Of a stretch of DNA of 64,000 nucleotides, positions 54,011-61,582 are shown piece after piece. The position numbers and the translations under genes were made by a program. Each line of letters starts with the position of its first letter. The stretch's first letter is position 1. The notes under the pieces were generated by a model. The model was not told where the DNA came from. It did no database searches and saw only the letters and a program-made list of their open reading frames with translations. The DNA is from Candidatus Puniceispirillum sp. (lineage in GTDB: Bacteria; Pseudomonadota; Alphaproteobacteria; Puniceispirillales; Puniceispirillaceae): positions 1 to 64,000 of the forward strand of contig JAOEUK010000005.1 in NCBI GenBank assembly GCA_028382965.1, read 5' to 3'.

Positions 54011-54727
54011 ATGATTAAGGCGGTTCTTTTCGATACATTTGGCACAATTGTTGATTGGCGAACATCAATTGCAAACGAAAGTGAAGCACTAGCAAATGCT
54101 CAAGGAGTTTTAAACTTTGATGGAGACAGATTTGCACGTGTCTGGCGTGCAGGTTACCAGCCTGGAATGGCAAAAGTTTCATCGGGTGAGCGACCTTGGG
54201 TTTCGATTGATATCATACACCGCGAACGTCTAGATGATATTTTACCTGAATTCGGCCTGTCTATGTTGGATGAAAGCACGCGGGACCATTTAAACAGTGC
54301 TTGGCATCGCTTATCTCCATGGCCAGATAGTATACCCGGCTTAAAACGTCTCAAGTCAAACTATCTGATTTCGCCCCTCTCAAACGGATCCATTGTGCTC
54401 CTGTCTACCATGGCAAAAAATGCCGGGATTCCATGGGACTTTATTTTTTCTAGTGATATGCATAAGGCTTACAAACGCAATCCAGCTGTATATCAGAATG
54501 CTATTCGACTTTTGGACATGGTTCCCAGTGAAATTATGATGGTGGCCGCTCATAATGATGACCTCGAAGCTGCGCGAAACGAGGGTATGCGTACAGCCTA
54601 CATTAATAGGCCAACTGAATATGGGGTTGATCAAAAAGTTGACTTTGCTGCGACCAGCGATTGGGATATTATTACTGAGACTGTTGAAGGCGTTGCTGAT
54701 GCATTAGATTGTTCAAAAAAACTATGA
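54011..54727 (+). CDS. haloacid dehalogenase type II family hydrolase
   Basis: 238 residues. VLFDTFGTIVDWRTS has the nucleophilic Asp 8. SPLSNGSIVLL is motif II, the Lys of AYKRNPAVYQ motif III, and MMVAAHNDDLEAARNEGM motif IV. This combination, with a helical cap, matches L-2-haloacid dehalogenases, which hydrolyse 2-halocarboxylates with inversion. Related phosphatases share the fold but usually have DxDxT motifs; DTFGT favours the dehalogenase type. AAGGA seven bases before the ATG fixes the start. Confidence 0.87.
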   Translation: MIKAVLFDTFGTIVDWRTSIANESEALANAQGVLNFDGDRFARVWRAGYQPGMAKVSSGERPWVSIDIIHRERLDDILPEFGLSMLDESTRDHLNSAWHRLSPWPDSIPGLKRLKSNYLISPLSNGSIVLLSTMAKNAGIPWDFIFSSDMHKAYKRNPAVYQNAIRLLDMVPSEIMMVAAHNDDLEAARNEGMRTAYINRPTEYGVDQKVDFAATSDWDIITETVEGVADALDCSKKL

Positions 54728-54745
54728 TTCTGAGGAAAAAATTAT

Positions 54746-55047
54746 ATGAGCTTACCAAAAATAGCATACCTTCTTGTTAACACAAAACCAGTGGCCCATT
54801 AGCATATGAGACTTATAAAGTTGCTGCAAAGCCACTCATAGAAAAATTTGTTGGCACCTATTTAACCCGTGGCGGGAAAACGGATATTGTTCAAAACGAG
54901 CTTTGGGGCCCAACACGAATTGTTCTAATTCAGTTTCCACCAAAAGACTCAATCTACAATTTTCTGGATAGCCCCGAATACGCGCCAGTTAAAGATGTAA
55001 GGTTGGTAAATTCAAAGGCTACCACGTTGGTCCTAGAAGGTATTTAA
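54746..55047 (+). pseudogene. DUF1330 family gene broken by a frameshift
   Basis: From the ATG at 54746 the frame gives MSLPKIAYLLVNTKPVAH and then TAG. A second frame, offset by one base, overlaps at that point. It gives AYETYKVAAKPLIEKFVGTY, then LTRGGKTDIVQNELWGPTR, LIQFPPKDS and FLDSPEYAPVKDVRL. That series is the DUF1330 pattern (AYxxY, RGG, FP, SPEY). A one-base indel near 54796 explains it. The family is a small dimeric barrel protein of unclear role. It is 18 bases behind the dehalogenase gene. A sequencing error is the main alternative. Confidence 0.75.
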
Positions 55048-55430
55048 AGTGTCTTAGATTGCTTCATATTATTTTGAGCAATTTGGCAATGATCAAGTCT
55101 CGTAAAACGATAATCAGCAAATCGGTTATAAACCGCGATAGCAATATGGCGAACAAATGGCAAACCGACAATTACCGCCAATATTTTCCAATAGCGGAGT
55201 TGTTCCCAAATAACCAGAAATGCCACTGCGCCTTTATGAAACTGACCTTTACAGTCGCGCACGTGAAGATGACGCAATGCATCAGCTTGTGTGATATCAT
55301 ACGCTGCTAATGGATGTGGGTCAGTTGCAATGTCCATCCAAGAAAAAATGCCAGTGGGCGCAATTCTTTGATAATATGATATTTCTTTGCTACAGAGCCC
55401 ACATTTTCCATCAAAAAATACTTCAATCAT
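55044..55430 (-). CDS. DCC family thiol-disulfide oxidoreductase-like protein
   Basis: 128 residues from the ATG at 55430; a longer reading to 55562 adds 44 residues without homology. The N-terminal VFFDGKCGLCSKEISYY contains the DGxCxxC signature of the DUF393/DCC family (Asp-Cys-x-x-Cys). LRHLHVRDCKGQFHKGAVAFLVIWEQL and a hydrophobic middle follow the same family. Its biochemical role is not established. Its stop overlaps the end of the convergent DUF1330 remnant. Confidence 0.8.
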   Translation of the reverse strand: MIEVFFDGKCGLCSKEISYYQRIAPTGIFSWMDIATDPHPLAAYDITQADALRHLHVRDCKGQFHKGAVAFLVIWEQLRYWKILAVIVGLPFVRHIAIAVYNRFADYRFTRLDHCQIAQNNMKQSKTL

Positions 55431-55654
55431 AACGTTATTATCCTTGGATAATCGACAATGGTATTCCTCTATCAAATGGGAATGATTGCACCGTCTCACA
55501 AGCCCTTGATGGGCACCGCTGCCAAAAAAAATAAGATCAACAAAATCCATTAAAATGATCAATTCCTAACATACTATGCACTTTTAATTTGCGCTGAACC
55601 ATCAATATTATTAACTTTTAATTACAACAAAATTATATATTTAAGGTCTACATA

Positions 55655-56881
55655 ATGCGACTCAGTGACGAAGAAAAAGCCATGCTTGCCGGTGAATATG
55701 GAAAGGCTAAGCAATGGGCCATTGATCACCAATTAAAAGTGGGTGGTTTTTTTGACGCGAACGATATGGTCACTGTTAGCCAAGCCCACATGATGGCTGA
55801 CCCAGAATCAGTTGGTGACGCTGGCGTTGATTTCATGGAGTCGATTGTAAATGACGGTGGTCGTGTTGCCATTCCAACGATTACTGACCCACGCGGTGTC
55901 GACTTGAACCATTATCGTCCACTTGGGCAAACCGAAGCTATGGCAAACATTGAACGTCGGTTCATTGCAGCGTGCGAAGAGCTTGGCATTATGATGACTA
56001 ATACTTGTGTAAATTATCAAACCATAATGCCACCGTTGCTTGGTGACCACGTTGCTTATGGCGACACAGGAGTCGTTATTTATTGCAATAGTGTTTGTGG
56101 TGCCCGTTCAAATTTTGAAGGAGGTCCATCTGCATTAGCAGCTGGGCTAACTGGAAGAACTCCACGGTATGGCCTTCACCTTGACAAGAACCGCAATGCT
56201 ACAAAGCGGTTTCAAGTCTTCTCACAACCGTCCGAACTAACGGATTGGGGAGTTCTTGGTGCAGCGATTGGTAAGATGTCTGGATCCTATTGGGAAGTTC
56301 CAGTCATTGAAGGCATTGCAAAAGTTCCAACATCGGATGAAATCAAGCATTTTGGTGCAGCAATGGCAAGCTATGGCTCAACACCACTTTTTCATATAAT
56401 TGGCATCACCCCTGAAGCACCAAACCTCGCCGCAGTTGGCGGTACAGGTCTGCCTATCACCAAGGTCACAGATGAAGACCTTAGAGCATTACGGAGTAAT
56501 TTTGGTGATAAGGGTGAAATTCCTGACGTAGTTGTGTTTGCTGCACCACAATTGTCGATTGTAGAAATTGAACAATTAGTTAGGCTTATTGATGGGCAAA
56601 CCCTGAAAGTGCCTATGATTGTCTGCACGGCTCCACAAACATTTGGTGATGCAAGACGTATGGGTTTCATAAATAAGATTGAAAGTGCGGGGGGCACTGT
56701 CCTTGAGGGAACTTGTTTTTACAATCAATATGCACGCGAAATTGGTGAGGCTAATGGATGGGTGCGCTTGCTGAGCAACTCTACCAAAATAGTTAACATA
56801 CTTGGAGGCTACGGTTACAAACCTGCGCTCGCAAGTATGCAAGATTGTGTGACAGCCGCTATTCATGGAAAAATCGTCTGA
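55655..56881 (+). CDS. aconitase X large subunit
   Basis: 408 residues matching the catalytic part of aconitase X: LSDEEKAMLAGEYG at the start, NTCVNYQTIMPPLLGDHVAYGDTGVVIYCNSVCGARSNFEGG in the middle, and RTPRYGLHLD. SGSYWEVPVIEG-like MSGSYWEVPVIEG and GTCFYNQY are further conserved stretches. The Cys and Asn residues of these blocks bind the iron-sulfur cluster and substrate. Bacterial two-subunit members are cis-3-hydroxy-L-proline dehydratases, which is the likely role; the archaeal branch instead uses mevalonate 5-phosphate. The small subunit gene starts one base before this stop ends. AAGG eight bases before the ATG. Confidence 0.9.
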   Translation: MRLSDEEKAMLAGEYGKAKQWAIDHQLKVGGFFDANDMVTVSQAHMMADPESVGDAGVDFMESIVNDGGRVAIPTITDPRGVDLNHYRPLGQTEAMANIERRFIAACEELGIMMTNTCVNYQTIMPPLLGDHVAYGDTGVVIYCNSVCGARSNFEGGPSALAAGLTGRTPRYGLHLDKNRNATKRFQVFSQPSELTDWGVLGAAIGKMSGSYWEVPVIEGIAKVPTSDEIKHFGAAMASYGSTPLFHIIGITPEAPNLAAVGGTGLPITKVTDEDLRALRSNFGDKGEIPDVVVFAAPQLSIVEIEQLVRLIDGQTLKVPMIVCTAPQTFGDARRMGFINKIESAGGTVLEGTCFYNQYAREIGEANGWVRLLSNSTKIVNILGGYGYKPALASMQDCVTAAIHGKIV

Positions 56882-57288
56882 TGAAAATATTTAAATGTCA
56901 CAAGGGTATTGGCCCAAAAGTGCAAGGTGAGGCATTAGTAGCAGATGATAATTTTTCAGCTCGCTATGATCTTGATCGAATAAAAGGTGTTTTTTCGCGC
57001 CCCCAGCATAAGCTGTCTGGTAAGTCATATGATCAAAAAATTCTTGTTTTAAATACTGCTAAAGGTGGGGTGGCAACAGCTTGGATGCTGCATGAAATGT
57101 CGGTGCGTGGCATCTCACCCAAAGGCATTTTATTTAATGAAGCAAATACAATTCTCGTGCAAGGAGCTGCGCTAGCAAATCTAACAATGTGTGACCGATT
57201 TGAGGACGGTGATGTTACCCAGCTGATTAAATCTGGTGAGATTATTGAAATTGACCCCGATTTAGGTGAGGTCAGAATTTTGGATTAA
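56881..57288 (+). CDS. aconitase X small (swivelling) subunit
   Basis: 135 residues from the ATG at 56881, overlapping the large-subunit stop by one base (TGATG); an earlier start inside the large gene is unlikely. FKCHKGIGPKVQGEALVADDNFSARYDLD and LNTAKGGVATAWMLHEM, then EANTILVQGAALAN are the DUF126/swivel-domain pattern. The domain closes over the active site of the large subunit. Tight overlap supports a fixed stoichiometry. Confidence 0.9.
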   Translation: MKIFKCHKGIGPKVQGEALVADDNFSARYDLDRIKGVFSRPQHKLSGKSYDQKILVLNTAKGGVATAWMLHEMSVRGISPKGILFNEANTILVQGAALANLTMCDRFEDGDVTQLIKSGEIIEIDPDLGEVRILD

Positions 57289-57291
57289 ACC

Positions 57292-57308
57292 TTGAGATAA
57301 AATCTCAA
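57292..57308. terminator. small hairpin between convergent genes
   Basis: TTGAGAT at 57292-57298 and ATCTCAA at 57302-57308 form a seven-base stem with a three-base loop, between the aconitase X small subunit and a convergent small gene. It would work for either strand, but only short A/T runs follow, so it may be a weak bidirectional terminator. Confidence 0.45.
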
Positions 57309-57317
57309 ATAAAGATC

Positions 57318-57584
57318 TTATAAGGGGCCCAATGCAAACTCAGCAGACGTTACAGGCTCGTCAGACTTTTGTTCCCCCATATCCCACATAGCCTTGTCAA
57401 AATCATGACAATAATTTTCATTCAGCTGTGTCGCAATTTTCATTACCTCTGGTGATACCTGCGCAGCAATTTGGCTCAGCATTACCTGCAAAGCCTCATC
57501 ACGATTTAGCCCTGTTCCAACAAGAACGCGGATAGTTGCCTCAATTACATCAACTATAATATCTGAACTTAACTTTTCTTCCAT
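57318..57584 (-). CDS. small cytoplasmic protein, unknown
   Basis: 88 residues with GGGAG six bases before the ATG. It is predicted all-helical, without membrane span or signal peptide: DIIVDVIEATIRVLVGTGLNRDEAL, then a Cys-His pair in NENYCHDFDKAMWDMG. No family recognised. It is probably real because of its ribosome binding site and composition. It lies downstream of the OlsF-like gene on the same strand with 104 bases between. Confidence 0.6.
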   Translation of the reverse strand: MEEKLSSDIIVDVIEATIRVLVGTGLNRDEALQVMLSQIAAQVSPEVMKIATQLNENYCHDFDKAMWDMGEQKSDEPVTSAEFALGPL

Positions 57585-57688
57585 GTCGCGCTCCCTTTCG
57601 ATTCATAACTAGAATCAAGTAGAAGCAAAATTCATGCCAAAGTTTTATTGCAGCTCAATAAGTTAACTTTTTCTTAAGCACTAACCCG

Positions 57689-59419
57689 CTATTGATCTTT
57701 GATATAGCGCGCGCGCTTTTTTGGCTTTAGGTGCTTGATATCAACCATGACCAAGCCATCAACACAGTAATTGAACCTCGAATCAATGCTAAAACCACAA
57801 AACCTTAGCCCGTCACTATTACATACTTCAGAATATTGTTTGAATAAGGTTGGAATTTTTAACCCTAAAAAACCTAGCTGTTTGCGCAGCCATTCATACT
57901 CCACTGCCCGGTCAAGACCAGGAATATTTTCTTGCAAATCAGCCTTGGCAATAGGGTCGGTAACATAAGGGACGACTGGAATAGCTAGGCACTCCAGATC
58001 AGGAAAATGGGTTGAATAGAAATGAATTATCATATCGTGAGCAGATTTTGGCAAGCCTCCAGATAACGTCACCGGACCAAACAAATACCGAACAGACTGA
58101 TGCGATGCTAAATAGGCACCAATTCCTTGCCAAAGATAATCAAGACTGCGCATACCCCAATATTGTGGTTGAATAAAACTTCGTCCAAGTTCCAGCCCTT
58201 GCTGGAAATAAGGTTGCATAGCTGGTTGATAATGGAACAGTGAACTTGAATAAAGCGTCTCTTTGCTTTTGTCCTGCCATCGCCAAATTTCACCAATTCG
58301 ATAAGCGCCAGCGATTTCCAAAGTATCATCATCCCATAATATTAAATGACGATAATAAAAATCATATCGATCAATATCTTTGCTAAGCCCAGTTCCCTCG
58401 CCGATTGACCGAAAAGTAAATTCACGTAAACGACCAATTTCATCCATTACAGATGAGTTTTTACCATAGCCAAGAAGAAGAATATGTTTGTTGTCGGCCG
58501 TTGTGCCTAATCTTTTAGCAGCTTTAAGCTCTCTGAGAATAGCCTTCCTGTTTACAGGGTGAATAATACTCTTTGGGGCAGTAAAAATAGGAGATTTACC
58601 AAGGCCAATCCGTCTCAAATGACGGCTAATCATTTGTGCCTTTTCACGCCGTCCCATTTTTAAGGCCTCTATGTCTTTGCTCGCAATAGGCTGACCGATT
58701 GTCAAATTTATCTGTCCGCTAAATCTGATCATTTCACGTGGTAGCATTAACATTGATAATGTTCGATTGAGCCGCGCTATAAAATAAAAAAGTACGGAAT
58801 TTCGCGCATTGATATAAATTGGTAGAATTGGCGATGCAGTTTTTTCGGCAATCCGCAAAAATCCAGACAGCCATTTACCATCACGGATTCCTTTTAGTCC
58901 AGCTCGTGATACCTCACCAGAAGGAAAAATGATAATCAGTTTTTCATCATACAATGCATCAAAAATCTTCTCAAAATCAGATTTCTTTGTATCATTTCCA
59001 AACACATCAACTGGTAAAAGAATGCCATTTAATGAATTGATACTAAACAATAATTTGTTAACAACAATAAGAACATCACGGCGCACCTTACCGACAAGGC
59101 GAAGTAACGCCAGTCCATCCAGCCCCCCAAGGGGATGATTGGCCACAAGCATAACTCTGCCAGAAACAGGAATATTTGTAATATCATCATGGCAAACACT
59201 GTAATTAATGTTTAATTCATCAAAAACCTGATCAATAAAATCGAATTCATTCAGGTATTCATTATCCTGTAGGAACCGGTTCAAACGATCTTCATTTACC
59301 AGTGCTCGCAAACCCCAGATCAACAAACGGCCAACCAGAGCAGGACAGCGCTGGAATGACGGCACTTGCTGATGTAAGACAGCCTCTACATCAATTATCT
59401 TTTTGTTGATAAACGCCAT
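57689..59419 (-). CDS. olsF: OlsF-like bifunctional acyltransferase (ornithine lipid synthesis)
   Basis: 576 residues in two halves. The first (about 60-290) is a PlsC/OlsA-type O-acyltransferase with VANHPLGGLDGLALL (His 95, Asp 101; spacing one longer than the usual HX4D) and FPSGEVSRAG. The second (about 300-540) resembles OlsB N-acyltransferases of the GNAT type: LREFTFRSIGEGTGLSKDIDRYDFYYRHLILWDDD, IAGAYRIG and LELGRSFIQPQYWG. Fused OlsF proteins make ornithine lipids in one polypeptide, the N-acyl reaction in the C-terminal half. These lipids replace phospholipids under phosphate limitation in marine bacteria. The length fits OlsF. Confidence 0.85.
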   Translation of the reverse strand: MAFINKKIIDVEAVLHQQVPSFQRCPALVGRLLIWGLRALVNEDRLNRFLQDNEYLNEFDFIDQVFDELNINYSVCHDDITNIPVSGRVMLVANHPLGGLDGLALLRLVGKVRRDVLIVVNKLLFSINSLNGILLPVDVFGNDTKKSDFEKIFDALYDEKLIIIFPSGEVSRAGLKGIRDGKWLSGFLRIAEKTASPILPIYINARNSVLFYFIARLNRTLSMLMLPREMIRFSGQINLTIGQPIASKDIEALKMGRREKAQMISRHLRRIGLGKSPIFTAPKSIIHPVNRKAILRELKAAKRLGTTADNKHILLLGYGKNSSVMDEIGRLREFTFRSIGEGTGLSKDIDRYDFYYRHLILWDDDTLEIAGAYRIGEIWRWQDKSKETLYSSSLFHYQPAMQPYFQQGLELGRSFIQPQYWGMRSLDYLWQGIGAYLASHQSVRYLFGPVTLSGGLPKSAHDMIIHFYSTHFPDLECLAIPVVPYVTDPIAKADLQENIPGLDRAVEYEWLRKQLGFLGLKIPTLFKQYSEVCNSDGLRFCGFSIDSRFNYCVDGLVMVDIKHLKPKKRARYIKDQ

Positions 59420-59576
59420 GCTAATATAAAGGCCTCACGGAGTTTTTTTCTTGGTGCCGCAAGTATATAAAATCTTATAAAAACAAATAGTCTATTTAAA
59501 CTCTAAAACATATGGATCTTGTATTACAACATCACATCACATAAATCCAACCAATTAAATCAAGGGTACTGAATCT

Positions 59577-60242
59577 CTAAGGCACCTCAGGAAAGCATAT
59601 TTCCTTCGCCCCTTCATACCATGGCAAGTATTTTTGCATAACCTTATTAAACCGTGTTGAGTGAAGAAAAGAATTAAGCCAAAACTTAAGATGCAGCCAT
59701 GACTGAGCATCAAACCAATCAGGGTCAGCAATACGGAACTGGCGGACAAACGGAAGGCAAGCATAATCCATGATTCCCAGATTTGAGCCGGACAAAGCCC
59801 CGGTTTGCTTTAACATCTCATTCAATGTTATTAGAAATTTTTTACCATCGTTGCGGTGAAATCTTGCCAAAGACGCATCATAACGGCTCGCATATTTATA
59901 GCGATCTAAATTATTCTTGAACGATCCATCAAGTTTGTTCAAAAACAATTCAACCCTATCTGGCTGTCTTCGCCAGGTATCCAGCCAGCCCTCAGGATCA
60001 TTCTTGTCAAGCGCCCAAAACATGATATCCCGGCTTTCATCAATTATTCTGCCATCACGAAGATCTAACATGGGCACCTTTCCTTTTGGCGACATTGCAA
60101 GAAAAGTAGTCGGCTTTTTCTGCAACAATATTTCACGTAATTGCACTATTTGTCCACTCGCAGCGATTGCAAGACGAGCTCGAATCGCAAAAGGACACCG
60201 TCGAAAACTCCACAATATAGGTGCCTTTGTTATGCCAGACAT
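59577..60242 (-). CDS. glutathione S-transferase family protein
   Basis: 221 residues. The thioredoxin-like N-terminus has LWSFRRCPFAIRARLAI, a CPFA motif as in beta/omega-type GSTs, then MSPKGKVPMLDLRDGRIIDESRDIMFWAL with the cis-Pro and Glu-Ser glutathione-binding residues. The helical second half contains LGIMDYACLPFVRQF. It may conjugate or reduce via glutathione; the substrate is unknown. It lies four bases behind the HugZ-like gene on the same strand, so the two are coupled. Confidence 0.9.
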   Translation of the reverse strand: MSGITKAPILWSFRRCPFAIRARLAIAASGQIVQLREILLQKKPTTFLAMSPKGKVPMLDLRDGRIIDESRDIMFWALDKNDPEGWLDTWRRQPDRVELFLNKLDGSFKNNLDRYKYASRYDASLARFHRNDGKKFLITLNEMLKQTGALSGSNLGIMDYACLPFVRQFRIADPDWFDAQSWLHLKFWLNSFLHSTRFNKVMQKYLPWYEGAKEICFPEVP

Positions 60243-60246
60243 TTAA

Positions 60247-60765
60247 TCAAGCTTTACTGATGTGAGCAGTAATATCAAAATTTGAACCAGAAACAGTAAA
60301 GGCCTTAGCAAAACCCAAAACCAGAACTCCATTAAGTGGCTTTAGCTGGAGCATATGAAAATCTGTAAAGCCTCGTATCAAATCCATTGTTGGACCGTGT
60401 GCCAATGCGAATTCGTCACAAAGACCATGAAACGTTGTTTCATTTCGGGCAACCTCAACAACTTCAGCGTTAAACTTTAAACGATTTCGAGCCCAAATAT
60501 TCTGACTTTTACTCTCATCAGCGCACAACATACATGTTGCCACACCTTGCTTTATAAGATCGCGCACATGCTGTGAGAGATGACTCGTAAAAACGTAAAG
60601 GCCATCATTACGGCGAATAAATGGAGATACCCCCATTTCAGGCATTGCGTTTTCGCTATTGACCGCCAAATGAAGAGTACGCTGTTGGAAAAGTTTATCT
60701 CGCTCAGCTTCAACTCTGTGCTGTTGCATACCAGATGATTGCTCAAAATCAGTATTTTTTTTCAT
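60247..60765 (-). CDS. HugZ/PNPOx-like flavin- or heme-binding protein
   Basis: 172 residues from ATG at 60765, with GGAG about nine bases upstream; an ATG 20 codons earlier also exists. The split-barrel fold is suggested by RTLHLAVNSENAMPEMGVSPFIRRNDGLYVFTSHLSQHVRDL, in which the PEMGVSPF region binds the flavin phosphate in relatives. The C-terminal LQLKPLNGVLVLGFAKAFTVSG recalls the HugZ heme-utilisation family, which binds or degrades heme. It could equally be a general pyridoxamine-oxidase-like protein. The next gene is GST four bases later. Confidence 0.72.
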   Translation of the reverse strand: MKKNTDFEQSSGMQQHRVEAERDKLFQQRTLHLAVNSENAMPEMGVSPFIRRNDGLYVFTSHLSQHVRDLIKQGVATCMLCADESKSQNIWARNRLKFNAEVVEVARNETTFHGLCDEFALAHGPTMDLIRGFTDFHMLQLKPLNGVLVLGFAKAFTVSGSNFDITAHISKA

Positions 60766-60943
60766 CCCCCTAGACTCCAAAAATTTAGTGAAAACTAATA
60801 ATCGTATAAACCCAAGCGTAATCAAAATGATTTACAATGTTAGCAAAATATTTAGATCAAGGAAGAATCTTACTGTGCAAATTCTCTTATTTATATCACA
60901 ATGTATTATTCACAAAGGCTAACAGCCAACAGGAAATGTTCCA

Positions 60944-61573
60944 ATGACACAAGTTGTTGATGTTGAAATCTATGCTGATATCATTTGCCCTTGGTGTTAT
61001 ATTGGTAAAAAAAGGCTTGATGCAGCTTTTGCTGAGCGGCCACAAATTGTTCCTCGCTATATTTGGCGATGTTTTTTACTAAATCCGTCAATGCCTCCTG
61101 AAGGAATGAACCGACGAGACTACATAACGGGCAAATTTGGAAACACCGCAAATGAGGTCTATAGCAGAATTGCAGCAGCTGGCCAAGAAAGCGGCATCAA
61201 GTTCAACTTTGATCAAATCAAACGAACCCCGGACAGTCGCAAAACGCATCGTTATTTACTTGCAGCCGCTGACATTGGCAAAGATTTAAGTGACGCATTT
61301 TTCAAAGCCTATTTTATAGATGGCCGCGATCTTGGCGATGAGCAAGAATTGGAAAAAATTGCACGTGAGCACGATGTGGACGTTTCCACTACCATCCTTG
61401 GGAGTTTAGAGCTAGACCGTCAAATCAAAAATGACATAGAAATGTCACGCCAAATGCGTGTTGACGGTGTTCCGTACATAATCTTTGCTGGCAAATATGC
61501 AATTGCTGGAGCGCATATGCCAGAACACATTATTCCAGTAATCGATGGTAGTGTTTCCAAATCAGTGGGCTAA
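60944..61573 (+). CDS. DsbA family oxidoreductase (FrnE/2-hydroxychromene isomerase type)
   Basis: 209 residues. VEIYADIICPWCYIGKKRLDAAF shows the CPWC redox site of the FrnE-like DsbA subfamily. LNPSMPPEGMNRRDYITGKFG, TPDSRKTHRYLLAA and a C-terminal VDGVPYIIFAGKYAIAGAHMPE with the cis-Pro loop follow. No signal peptide, so it is cytoplasmic and probably acts on thiols or glutathione adducts. AGGAAA eight bases before the ATG. It converges on mfd, with nine bases between. Confidence 0.9.
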   Translation: MTQVVDVEIYADIICPWCYIGKKRLDAAFAERPQIVPRYIWRCFLLNPSMPPEGMNRRDYITGKFGNTANEVYSRIAAAGQESGIKFNFDQIKRTPDSRKTHRYLLAAADIGKDLSDAFFKAYFIDGRDLGDEQELEKIAREHDVDVSTTILGSLELDRQIKNDIEMSRQMRVDGVPYIIFAGKYAIAGAHMPEHIIPVIDGSVSKSVG

Positions 61574-61582
61574 ACAAAGTTT

